This document shows positions 13,377 to 23,978 of a stretch of DNA of 64,000 nucleotides, piece by piece. Within the stretch, counting starts at the first letter, position 1. Each line of letters opens with the position of its first letter. The stretch comes from Eucalyptus grandis (lineage: Eukaryota; Streptophyta; Magnoliopsida; Myrtales; Myrtaceae): NCBI RefSeq assembly GCF_016545825.1, contig NC_052619.1, positions 39,647,682-39,711,681 of the forward strand. Reading direction: 5' to 3'. Under the pieces are notes generated by a model. The model was not told where the DNA came from, did not search any database, and saw nothing but the letters and a program-made list of their open reading frames with translations. The position numbers and the translations under genes were made by a program.

Positions 13377-13949
13377 TGGTGTACATGTTATATCAATATA
13401 AATGAACATGAAAGTTGCATAAATGGATATGGTAAAAATATATTGCAACACTCTTACTTCATTTTTTTTCCCTCTCTTTCTTAATTATTTTTGTTTCTAT
13501 TTTATTTTCCCCCTCCATCATTCTCTGGTAAATTTTATTAAATAATAAAGTGTACCAACATACCTAAAATACTAAAATACATAAAATCTGTAATAAATAT
13601 AAATATACATCATGTATTAAATTTAATATTATAAGATAGAATTAAAATGGAATATATAAATAAAAAGTAAATTAATTTTAAAAACTAAACCGTTGTTATT
13701 TTTTGATATTTTGGATAATGTATATTTGAATTAAAATAATATTTATATTAAAATATAAATTAAATATTATTAATTTGATAAGAATAACAATCTTATTATA
13801 GATAATAAAAATCCTATTCACATTTATCCAACATCCGTCTATGAATCCCTCTTATATTCGATTTTATAATTTCTTGAGCAAGCACCGAACACAAAATAAA
13901 ATAGATTTTATTCTGTTATGAATTTTATCATGACAGTCAAAATATAGCC
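13211..13949. mobile_element. Tourist/Harbinger-like MITE with (TA)n
   Basis: Terminal inverted repeats begin GGCTATGTTTAGTCATG on the left and, reverse complemented, GGCTATATTTTGACTGTCATG on the right. TAA lies directly outside both ends (13208-13210 and 13950-13952), as in PIF/Harbinger target duplications. The 739-bp interior is very AT-rich, non-coding, and contains a (TA)n run at about 13334-13372. Family assignment rests on the ends only. Confidence 0.55.
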
Positions 13950-15685
13950 TAAATGTGTATGTTTTCGTTTTATAAATTTCTTCTTAGTGAGGTGAGAACC
14001 GCTAAGTTGACTTTCCTCATTTCTTGTATTCAAGTGTTGCAACGTAGACGGCTCAGAGTGGCCAGACTGTAAATAGACGGATGTTTCGACCCTTATTATG
14101 GAAATGATATGAAATGGAGATAGATTTTTTCCAATAAGAATATTAGGTCACGCGCATGATAACCATTTTCTTTTTATTCAAGAATTATTTTTCTGCTCCA
14201 GAGTAATTTTTGAAATAAAAATCCGTTTTGCAATGCAATTTCATTTTTCTATTTATAGAATAAATTCTTAGTCCAAAAATAAGTATGAAAGAGAAATGAG
14301 AAGTAAAAATTTTAAACTTTTATATTTTTGAAATATAAATGAGAAATTAAAACTCTTCTTATCACTCGTCTTCACTATTAATTGGTGCCACCTGGGAGGG
14401 AGAAATTTTATATGTTTTTAAACTTCTCCATAGATGCTTGTTGCCTCCAACTCTAACTTCAAATGAAGCAATTATTGCCTGCATCCGGATCATGCTCACA
14501 TGTACCCTTAGATCAAGTACAGCCCACCTCAGCTAACAGTGGATCTAAGCTGCGCTCACATGATCCGTGTTCATCTAAATTTTTTTCTTCAAATGAGGCA
14601 ACGATGTCACCCATGGATCCTCACTGTAAGTTTCTCTTTGCTTTCATCCACCTTCTATCCCGGCACAATTAAAGTTCATCACTTCGAGTTTAGCCACCTC
14701 AAGTTCATCAATGCCAAGCCCATTATGAGCAGGAAATAGAAGTACCAACCTTCCCTTCTTCCTGGCGGAGTTTACACAACCGAATCTGCTGTCAGATAGT
14801 GCAAGTGTGTGGAATATGTATAGGTTATCAAAGAAAGGATATTAAATGCATTTCTGGCAATATAGGTGATACTTAGACAGACAAGTTTATCCCGATTGTT
14901 AGAATGCCATTCCACTCCATCAACTCAAAAACTATGCAACCAAAGAGAGGTCCAAATCGAACCAAACAATACATAAGGCCACATGACGGAATTATAGTTA
15001 TGGTGCAGTAAGGTGAGAATTTTGCATCATTAGGAATGTCCCAACTGCATAGGAACTACTGTTCCAGCTTTTGCTAGTAACAAGATTTCTTCACTTATTA
15101 AACCTATGGATTAAGCTTCCTTTCCTTGCTGGTTTAAAAAAAAATCAAGACTTCTGTTGAAATAATTTTCACTGCATTTTCTAGAATCCCACCTCCACTC
15201 CTATCACATTCTCTTTGCATTCTTCTTCTCCTCTTGCCCTCTTTCTTGTTTTATTATATGGGATGATGTGATTTTGCTGGATTTTTCGTTCATGGTTATT
15301 TTTTTCCTGGAAGTTTTTAAGAAATGCAAATACAATTTTCGAAACTAGATTTTGTTACTCTTCTGTTGAATTAATTTGGTGACTGAAACAAGTACAAAGT
15401 AGTACACATTCAGGCTCAACTCCCGTTGTTAAAATTGGCAGAATCTAATGCTATTTGTTTTATCTCATTCGCAATTTTCAGTAAGGCACATGGTGACACT
15501 GTATAAATGGGCAGCATCTTTTTACTTAATAGGATTTGTATCAAAATTGATCCACTCGTTCCAGAAAGAATCTACCATCGAAATTAAAAGTTCAGAAACT
15601 GACAAAAATAGAGCTAAATAATACTCTCGCTTTCCCCTCATCACCCCCGGCCCCCCAACACACGCAAAAACCCATACCCACAGCA
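13950..15685. other. Mostly non-coding; possible exon relic at 14463-14740
   Basis: A frame at 14463-14672 encodes a Ser/Pro-rich stretch (GSCSHVPLDQVQPTSANSGS, SSKFFSSNEATMSPMDPHC) and continues in another frame with LSSTFYPGTIKVHHFEF. The composition resembles the low-complexity N-terminal part of YODA/MAPKKK5-type kinases, whose kinase domain lies downstream at 17420, but I could not confirm it. The rest (14760-15685) shows no gene. Confidence 0.3.
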
Positions 15686-16830
15686 ATGAACGTTTTGATC
15701 TTCTCTTTCTTCTACCAGTTCTCTTTCTGTTGAGCAGGAGAAGAAGAGGATCATCAAGAAAGTTACCTCCGGGATCACTGGGAATTTTCATAATAGGCCA
15801 AAGCATTGGCATGCTCCAAGCCATGAGGACAAACACAGGAGAAAAAAGGGTCCAAGAAAGAGTGAGGAAGTATGGACCAACCTCGAAGCTCACTTTCTTC
15901 GGTAAACCAACGGTGTGCATTCACGGCCAAGCAGTTTGTATTCTTCGGAGACAGCAGCATGCTTGCCAACAAGCAACCATCATCCATCCGTGTGATTCTG
16001 GGACCCCACAATCTGATGGAACTAAATGGCCAAGATCACAAACGCGTGGGCACTCTCTCATGTCATGTTTGAGACCAAAACCCCTGAAGCAGTACATGGG
16101 GAAAATAGATGGAGATGTCAGAAAGCACATTGAGTTGCACTGGCAGGGCATGGAAAAAGTTGCGGTATGCTGAAATTCTGCACACTCTCTCTGTTGCTTT
16201 GATCCTTTTGAGATATGTTGAAATTTTTTTTAATTTTAAGATACACATTGTGTATGCACTCATACTCACATATGACTGGCTCACACTTGTACGGCCTCTG
16301 CATGTATTGCCTAGGAGAATGAATGCATATACTGGGAGTGCGCATAATCTCTTCGATAAATGAAGAGAGAGTGAATAGCACTAATGTTTTGATCTTCCTA
16401 TAGCCATCGCCCCTAAGGGAAAACCCTTACATTCAGTATCATGTGCTCTTTTCTCTTTGGTATGGAGGAAAGAGCTGAAAGAGGAAATTCTTGCAAAACT
16501 TTCAAGAAATCATAGAGGGAATTCATGTGCTACAATCAGAGCCTCCATGCAAGCTCTCCAGGATCCAAGATTTGTTGAAGGAATTGTACAAGAGAAGGTT
16601 AAACTAGAGTAGCACACTGCAAATCCTCATCAAGACTTGATCACATGCTTGTTAAGTAAGCACAATGAAGAAAATGAACAAATTGTGACTGCAAGGAAAT
16701 TCTGCACAACATCATGATTGTTGTGGTTGCTGGACATGATACCTCATTCATTCTTATGACTTTTGTGCGGAGTGGGAGTTCCTCCTTATGAAGTCTTTCA
16801 GGAATGTCACTCAGATGTGCTAGCTTCATA
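15686..16830 (+). pseudogene. Cytochrome P450 (CYP716-like) pseudogene, N-terminal to I-helix part
   Basis: In shifting plus-strand frames the order of a plant P450 is kept: a hydrophobic start with SRRRRGS, the hinge KLPPGSLG, then VQERVRKYGPTSKLTFFGKP, FVFFGDSSMLANKQPSSIRV, LMELNGQDHKRV, KQYMGKIDGDVRKHIELHWQ, TLTFSIMCSFLFGMEE, NFQEIIEGIHVL, QDLITCLLSKHNEENE and the I-helix oxygen-binding motif VVVAGHDTS (about 16725-16750). The wording matches triterpene-oxidising CYP716-type enzymes (ER membrane, NADPH-dependent) best. At least four frameshifts and several stops break it. An intron seems to start near 16165 (GTATGC). The C-terminal exons with the heme-binding cysteine are not seen, so the copy is truncated as well as frame-broken. 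Confidence 0.8.
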
Positions 16831-17419
16831 TTTTAGCCGCTAATGATGCTACACAACTTCACATGACATTGCCTTCTTGGAATTTGCATGTGTGTTGTCC
16901 AATTTCAATCTGGTCCATATTTCAGGTTAGTCGAAGAAAACGGATCTGAATATTTGGGAAACCAAGGGACTAGCAGAATCTGCTTCCTATCTTGTCTTAT
17001 AACCGAAAGGACAAAATTTATTAATATGGATTGATCTTCCTGGATTAAAGCCTTCTAAGAAAAGAGAGAATTTTGGGCAAAACTATCTTTAATCTGTTTG
17101 TGTTTAGAAAGGATGTCAAATATGAAATTGCTTTAACTTGTTGATCGAAAGTGTTGTGCCACATACGATGCTTTGCTCTTTTGGATCAGAGCAACATGAC
17201 CCTGATTAAACTTGTTTCGACATTAAACTATTGGGTATAGAATACTTGATCTGCTTAGTAGTTGTATCATATCTGGAAACATAGGCTAGGAAGTTTTCTT
17301 TTCACCATTTGTTGTAAAAATTCACCTCAGCCCCACCTTGAGTTAAAATGCAAGAAGATGAAGAAGAAAGAATTGCACAGCTATCATCCCTCTTTTAATG
17401 CCTAGAAGTCATGGATAGA
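16831..17419. other. Gap between pseudogenes, no gene seen
   Basis: No recognisable coding segment. It may contain decayed intron sequence of either flanking relic. Confidence 0.4.
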
Positions 17420-19625
17420 TGGAGAACCCTACATCTTCAGCTCAAGTTGCTGAAAGATCAGAGCAGTTACCACTAGCAAGTCAATGGAGAAAAGGCCAGC
17501 TTATTGGACATCGCACTTTCGGAAGTTTTTACATTGCAAGCAACTAGTAAGTTAGCTCTCAGAAACTCGACATGTTGCATTTTCTTTTTAATATCCAGTC
17601 AGCCGAACTTTGACATATTAAGTGACAGAGAAGCGAGATCTCTATGTGCATCAAAGGAGTTTGAGCTATTGCCTAATGATCCAAATTCAGCTTAGTGCAC
17701 GAGGCAGTTGAAACAGGTAATGTTTTTTTAATGCTCCGGGACCAATCTATCCTCTCATCTGATCTAAATATGCTGTGGAAACTTTCTTATATCATTTCCA
17801 GGTAATTAATTGCTTTGCTACTATAGGAAATTCAGGTACTTGGCCAGCTTAGACATCCAAACATTCAGCGGTATTATGGGAGTGAAATTGTGGGTCAACT
17901 TTCCACGGCATCTACATGTCCCAGCTCAATGGGCATTCATAATTTGACTCCCCGAAATTTCAACATTTTCGTAGATTGTCAGGTTGAGGACTGGCTTGAC
18001 ATATATCTAGAATATGCACAGCATGGATCAATAGGTAAGTATATCCAGGAGCATCTTGGGACCCTAACAGAATCCATTGTCTGCACTTTTACCCGCCATA
18101 TTGTGACTGGATTGGCTTACCTGCATGTTAACAACTCCATCATGGGTAATTCTAAACCATTGATCAAGCATCATGAGATGACTTGCATATTGGATTAGGA
18201 CAATTAGACCTTCTTCTTTGTGCCTACAGACCTGTAAAAGCTCTTTGGCTTGCACATGGATTTAAAGGGTGCTAATTTACTTGCGGATGCATTTGGGATT
18301 GTCAAACTTGTTGACTTCGAGATTGCTAAACATGTGAGTTTCCACCTCTTCACTCCAGGACTAGGACTACTGAGTGCATGTAGAGACTCCTTGCTGATTT
18401 GTGGTGCGTTTGAATGTGAAGTCAGGGACCCAGGGTGACTGTGTACTTCTCATTATTGGTTTGTGGCATTTCATCTGTGCAAAAATCTATTATAGATGGA
18501 TGAAATGTTGTTGAGTAATTTTCTTCACTTTTTTTCCCATTGTGTCGGGTAAAGTCACTATATTGCGTAAATGGGAAAAGAGTTATTGCTGTTATTAGAT
18601 GCCAAAACCTGATGAGGTTCTTTCCTTTTCCACTGGTTTCTAAAAAGTTCCTAAGAGGTGTAGTGAATAGAACACAATGCCTTGGGTGAAAGGTTCTTCT
18701 GGTGTTGTCTTTGATGCTCCTCTGCATTTCAAAAGAAGGATCGAATTTAGTCAGAGTAAGAAGGGCCTCCTTCCTAACATGAGGTAAGTAAAAGTGTATG
18801 GTCCATAGGACAGAATTCTGGACAGTAGCCAAGGTATTGTTGCTCTCTTTTTGAGTTCTCAAGCATTTGCTGAAATCATTTTGGTGATTGCTTCATGGTC
18901 CTTTTTCTCAGTCATGAGCTAACATAAGCTGAAAGTGGTTGATTTAGTTATCGATCTAATGTATCTATGTCTATGAAGATGTTGCAATTTTATCCAGTGT
19001 TCCATGAACACACCAAATAGTCTTCGGCTTTAATAATGTCCTGCCATCTCTTAGCTAACTGGACAAGCAGCTTACTGCTCTTTGAAGGGAAGTCTAAACT
19101 GGATGGCTGTAGAGGTACTCTGCTTTTGTGAACGTTAATGCTACATTCCTTTTTTTTAACATGGTGGAATGATGTAGTATATCCTGCGGCTCATACAATC
19201 CTTGATGGCATATGATAACAGCACAGATCTCAATTGTACTGCTGACATCTGAAGTTTGGGAAGTACTATTTACAGGGAAACCTCCTTGGAGTGAGTATGG
19301 GCGGGTAAGAATGCTGCATTGCTTTTTCATTTTCTCCGTTTGTCCTTCCAAGTTCCAAGTAATACACTTTCAACCAAATCTGTGTCACCATTTTCTGTTG
19401 GAAGTTCGGGACTGTGCATATTACCATTTGTTATGTGATCTGTGTCTTTAGTTTCTATTTAAGGTTTAATCATTAATTTAGGCTCAAGCTATATTTAAGG
19501 TGATGCAAAGTTCTCCACCAATACCTAAGACGGAAAGGTTTTCCTACGGTGCTGCTTTCAAAGAGAGCCTGCCGAGAGGCCTTCAGTTGCTATGCTACTT
19601 GAGCATGCTTTCTTGCAAATTTGAA
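17420..19625 (+). pseudogene. MAPKKK (MAPKKK3/5/YODA-like) kinase-domain pseudogene with introns
   Basis: Kinase exons in order: 17420-17546 (QWRKGQLIGHRTFGSFYIAS, glycine loop), 17622-17717 (LCASKEFELLPNDPNSA, ATP lysine kept), 17827-17892 (EIQVLGQLRHPNIQRYYGSE), 17980-18145 (WLDIYLEYAQHGSIGKYIQE, HIVTGLAYLH), 18250-18333 (HMDLKGANLLADAFGIVKLV), 19212-19308 (LFTGKPPWSEYG) and 19485-19622 (FLRCCFQREPAERPSV, MLLEHAFLQ). Family members phosphorylate MAPKKs in development and immunity. The copy is dead. Its glycine loop is damaged, HRD reads HMD, and DFG reads DFE. An in-frame TAG follows NDPNSA, a TGA replaces the Trp of DIWSLG, and frames shift at 19240-19260. Introns remain, so it arose by DNA duplication, not reverse transcription. 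Confidence 0.8.
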
Positions 19626-20032
19626 GTTGCAGATGACTGACTTATTTCAAGTGCCATACCTTGTTGCAAAAGTGATGTTGTACTATAAAGTTCCAGATTT
19701 GCTAAACCAAAAGTATCATGAGGTCCATAGGTGTGATGAAGTACTTGTCTATCGACAAAATAAGATGCATGTCTAAGCAGTGGCATACTTTGATCTAGGC
19801 GATTTGATAGTGTTGCCTAATCTAAACGGAGATCTAGGCAATTTGAAAGTCTTGCCTAATCTAAACATTTTACTACGGAGGGCATTCTTATCATAGACAT
19901 TTTGTCTAAATTACTTTAATTTCATCAAAATTGAATGGTATTCATATGGCTCCAAATAAGCAACAAATCAGCAAAACACGAGCAAGAAACCCAGAAAAGA
20001 AAAAGGAAAAGGAAAATCCAAGGGATGATGCA

Positions 20033-20278
20033 TCAGAATCCCTGAAATAATTTTGGAAGCAAGTACTCCATTGATTTGGTTGGGGGAACATTGGCAGGTT
20101 TGGCAAACCTGCAGTATCTTAGGACTGGGGAAGTGAAGAGAAGAGTAGCAAAGTTATGGGCATTGGAGGCTCTTGATTCTTCCTTTAAGAATGTCGATCT
20201 CAACAAATACATGAGATTTCTCCAACTAGAGTGGCTCTCATCTCCATCACCAAATTCCGGAGAATTAAGAAAAGCCAT
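20033..20278 (-). other. Unidentified 81-codon ORF
   Basis: An ATG-started frame of 81 codons (start MAFLNSPEFGDGDESHSS, end EYLLPKLFQGF) has protein-like composition without low complexity. I cannot assign a family. The opposite strand is also open over almost the same bases (20076-20297), so one of the two may be chance. It could be an exon remnant of an unknown gene. Confidence 0.25.
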
Positions 20279-20564
20279 TGGGTGTCTGTGGATGTAAATG
20301 ATGATGATTCGAGATTTGCGACTTCCGAAAGGAGAATTGACGTTGATTGTTGCGAATAGCTCGTGGCTTGTGTCTATCTTTCATCTTGTGTCTATGAAAT
20401 GCAAATAGCCCATGAATTTTGTTTAAAATATCTCACGTTGTTCATTTACGAGATTTTAATGGGCCTAATATTTATTTAATTTCCCTTCAAATATTTGTTC
20501 AAATTTTTGGGTTAGACTTCCTCATGCGTGTGTGATGTAGTTATTGCACGAGTATACTGATATA

Positions 20565-20569
20565 CTAAA
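20565..20569. repeat. Target-site duplication, left copy (CTAAA)
   Basis: CTAAA precedes the 5' LTR here and recurs directly after the 3' LTR at 23742-23746. It is the 5-bp duplication expected of LTR retrotransposon integration. Confidence 0.85.
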
Positions 20570-20703
20570 TGTTGAGAAATATTGTGAGTAATAAGGGTAA
20601 AATATTAACTTAGTTATGAATAGGGTTAAGCGCGCGCGCGCATATATATATATGTGTAACCCTTCTCTTTATTTTGATTATCAGAATACAATTATCATTT
20701 ACA
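20570..20703 (+). repeat. 5' LTR of Copia element (134 bp)
   Basis: Starts TGTTGAGAAATATTG and ends ATCATTTACA. It matches the 3' LTR except for a (CG)n(TA)n expansion at 20630-20652 and a few substitutions. Confidence 0.9.
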
Positions 20704-20716
20704 TGGTATCAGAGCC
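20704..20716 (+). promoter_or_regulatory. Primer binding site (initiator tRNA-Met)
   Basis: TGGTATCAGAGC begins directly after the 5' LTR. This is the standard plant PBS complementary to the 3' end of initiator methionyl-tRNA. Confidence 0.92.
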
Positions 20717-21189
20717 GCACTTTAAAAAAAACAAACAAACAAAAGAAAAAACCCTAGCAACCTACAACGTTGGAGACCACTGTTCCGTCACCGGAAAAGG
20801 CCGCGCCTCCGGCCGGCAACCGACAACGTTGATCAGCGCCAGACACCGTCGAAGAGCAGCGCCACCACCGATCGGAGGCTCTCGGATCTCGTTGCCTCAC
20901 GTGGCTCGTGCGAAGGGAATTGAGGCCCTATCCGTGCGCGTGAAGATCTATGGAGTATTGATCAGATCGGGCTGAGTTTTGGAGGAAGCCGGGCGCTAAC
21001 CACATTAGTTTCCTTCACAAGGAGCGCGAATTCCTTCCCTTCTCACGGATTTGATTGAAGGGGGAGGTCATGTCAACAACGATTGGAGGTTACGTATAAA
21101 GTTTTGTTTTGTCTGGACGTGTAACTGCAAACTTTTCTTTCGTTTTCATGCTCCAAGTTAGGTGCTACTGAGATTTCTTAAAAAAAAAC

Positions 21190-21444
21190 ACATATCTCCT
21201 TAAATGGGCTTGGAATTTGCATGAAACCAGCTGTGTTGTTGAGCTGGTTGATTCTAGAATATCAGAGTTCAATGAAGAAGAGGCAATACGCATGGTTGCA
21301 ATAGCGCTCTTGTGCACTCAAACGTCGCCAGCACTAAGACCCCCAATGTCCCGTGTGGTGGCAATGTTCTCTGGAGATACTGAAGTGGCGACCGTGTCCA
21401 CGAGGCCAGGATTCTCAAGGATTGGCGCGCAGGAGAAGCTGTAG
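21190..21444 (+). pseudogene. Captured C-terminal piece of an LRR receptor kinase
   Basis: The frame reads YLLKWAWNLHE, then VVELVDSRISEFNEEEAIRM, ALLCTQTSPALRPPMSRVVA and MFSGDTEVATV, and stops at 21444. This is kinase subdomain XI and the tail of an LRR-RLK of the At1g56130/RKF1-like (LRR-VIII-2) type. It has no relation to retrotransposon proteins and sits between leader and pol of the Copia element in the same orientation. I infer transduction of a host transcript or recombination in the virus-like particle. The rest of the kinase is absent. Confidence 0.8.
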
Positions 21445-21829
21445 GAGCACCCGATTGATACCCCCCGGATCTTGAAGTCATCGTTTCTTCTAGGGAAATG
21501 ATTCTGAAGCAACCTCATTCTCTCCGATGATGCTGAAGTCGTCCTTTCTCCAGTGTGAAAGCTAGATATCCTAACTGCTGGACATGATGGGATGCTTTCT
21601 CTTATATTAATTATTAATATTAAAATTTTGTGCTGGCTGTGACATGCTGGAAAGGCTTCTAGAAATGGCGAATGATGGGATATTTTCTAGTGGTGGACGG
21701 TAACCTACTTTATTACAAAATTTTAGAAGTGACCATTGTGGAGAATAGAGTTGCTGTTTGCACTTGACAGTGATTTGCATTTAAGTTTGCTGACTGCACC
21801 TATCATCGACGAAGTACAGTTCCAACTAT

Positions 21830-23608
21830 GACAGTACAGACTTCATTAGCACCTGATTCATCTGTTCCCCCATCAGTTGCAGTGCCAGCCTCTAATCCTG
21901 AACCATCCATTGCTTCTTGAAAAGGTACACGTTCTTGTGTTGGTCGTCCTGTTGATCGTTATTTTGGTCTTTCTGATTGTGTTAGTACGCGTCATCCTAT
22001 TTCAAATTTTTTATCCTATGATCGTTTATCTCCTACATTCTCTGCCTTTGTTTCGTCGTTGTCTTCTATTTCTGTGCCTAGCAGCGTTGCTGAAGCTCTT
22101 GCTCATTTGGGTTGGCGTCGTGCCATGGAAGATGAAATGCAGGCACTAATTCAAAACAAAACTTGGCAGCTTACTTCCTTATCTACTGATAAGCAAACTG
22201 TTGGTTGTCGTTGGGTGTTCACTGTTAAAGTTCACTCGGATGGTACTCTTGATCGATTGAAGGCACGATTAGTTGCAAAGGGATATACTCAAACTTATGG
22301 TGTCGACTATAATGACACCTTCTCTCCCGTGGCCAAAATTCCCTCTGTCAGTGTCTTCATTTCATTGGCTGTGCACTTTGGTTGGAACCTTCATCAATTG
22401 GATGTCAAAAATGCTTTTTTACATGGTGATCTGGCTGAGGAGGTCTACATGGAGCAACCACCTGGGTTTATTGCTCAGGGAGAGAATGTGGTATGTCGTT
22501 TACACAAAGCTTTGTATGGACTTAAACAATCTCCTCGTGCTTGGTTTGGTAGATTTAGTGATGCAGTTATCAAATTTGGATTAAAGCGGTGTTAGGTAGA
22601 TCATTCAGTTTTCAGCTCTGTATCTTCGACCGGCTGTATCCTCCTAGTTGTATATGTGGATGATATCATCATTACTGGCAGTGATTCATGTGGTATTAAA
22701 AAACTTAAGCAATTTATGCATAAAGAATTCAATACTAAAGATCTGGGACGTTTTCGATACTTTCTTGGTATTGACGTATCCTATTCACATGCTAGTATCA
22801 ATTTATCGCAACGAAAGTATGTACTAGATATCCTTGGCGAGGTTGGATTTCTTGGAGTAAAGCCAGTCGATACCCTTATGGATCCCAATATGAAACTTGA
22901 TGCAGAACATGGAGAATTACTACATGATCCAGCAAAGTATCGAAGATTAGTTGGTAAGTTAAACTATCTTACTATTACAAGACCTGATATATCCTTCGTG
23001 GTTAGTGTAGTAAGTCAATTCATGAGTTCTCCTCGTACCAATCATTGGGATGCTGTACTTTGGATCGTCAAATATTTGAAGGGAGCACCAGGTAAAGGAC
23101 TACAGTTCAAGAATTATGGCCACTTAAACACTGCAGGTTTTTCCGATCTTGGCGGGCTGGATCTCCCGTGGATAGAAGATCTACTTCAGGCTATTATGTG
23201 TTTCTTGGGGCTAATTTAGTTGCATGGAAAAGCAAGAAACAACATGTAGTTTCCCGATCAAGCGCTGAAGCTGAATATCGTGCTATGGCGCATTTGACAA
23301 GTGAATTACTATGGTTGAGAATGTCACTATCAAAGATTGGAATGTCACCATCAAATCCATCAGTGCTATATTGTGATAATCAATCCGCTATTCATATTGC
23401 TTCAAATCCAGTCTTCCACGAGCGAACTAAGCATATTGAGGTTGATTGTCATTTTGTGCGAGAAAAAGTTCAGAAAGGTGACGTTATTCTTCAACATACA
23501 AAGTCGGAGGATCAACTTGTAGACATTTTTACGAAATCTCTATGGGGGAATAGAGTGAGCATCTTATGTAACAAGTTGGGATTATTTGATATCTATATCC
23601 CAACTTGA
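21830..23608 (+). pseudogene. Copia pol remnant: reverse transcriptase and RNase H
   Basis: The RT frame begins around the linker near 21830 (with a stop near 21920). It contains [65 protein letters not shown], and the catalytic VVYVDDIIIT at about 22645. RNase H follows with DRRSTSGYYVFLGANLVAW, SSAEAEYRAMAH, CDNQSAIHIASNPVFHERTK and DIFTKSL. A TAG at 22593-22595, most simply a CAG to TAG change, interrupts RT, and the frame shifts near 23160 between RT and RNase H. No integrase, protease or gag is found upstream. Confidence 0.88.
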
Positions 23609-23615
23609 GGGGGAG
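23607..23615 (+). promoter_or_regulatory. Polypurine tract
   Basis: GAGGGGGAG lies immediately before the TGTTGAG start of the 3' LTR, the expected primer site for plus-strand DNA synthesis. Confidence 0.85.
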
Positions 23616-23741
23616 TGTTGAGAAATATTGTGAGTAATAAGGGTAAAATAGTAACTTAGTTATGAGTAGGGTTAAGCACACATATATATATTTGTAACCC
23701 TTCTCTTTCTTTTGATTATCATAATACAATTATCATTCACA
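23616..23741 (+). repeat. 3' LTR of Copia element (126 bp)
   Basis: Starts TGTTGAGAAATATTG, ends ATCATTCACA, and is followed by the CTAAA target duplication at 23742-23746. Confidence 0.9.
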
Positions 23742-23932
23742 CTAAACAATTTGAAAGACTATGATTGGCCTTAGTAAGTAAGTCACATTTTACATTTTCA
23801 CGTTATTTGGCACGCAAAATGTCGATATAATTAGTATTAATTCAGGGGCCGCAATTGTAATTGGCTCAAAGGTGAGCGCATCTTCATGAGTAATACTAGC
23901 AAACTCCTTTTGAGATTATCCTTCCTAGGGCA

Positions 23933-23945
23933 TGTTCTCCTACTT
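23933..23945. repeat. 13-bp target-site duplication of LINE-A, left copy
   Basis: TGTTCTCCTACTT here is repeated exactly at 29638-29650. The two copies flank the LINE and merge with its poly(A) tail on this side. Confidence 0.88.
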
Positions 23946-23978
23946 TTTTTTTTTTTGGTCGGAAAAACATTTCATTGA

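Larger units (their letters stand above)
20570..23741 (+). mobile_element. Short-LTR Copia retrotransposon with captured RLK fragment
   Basis: The element is bounded by two LTRs, a PBS, a PPT and CTAAA target duplications, so its ends are exact. The internal part is only 2.9 kb. Gag, protease and integrase are missing; reverse transcriptase and RNase H remain but are frame-broken. Between the leader and pol lies the end of a host LRR receptor kinase in sense orientation (21190-21444). It cannot transpose on its own and would have needed helper proteins. Confidence 0.9.

Noticed and set aside
13296..13484. ORF with YIYIYI run
   Set aside because: Translation of a TA microsatellite in a MITE.
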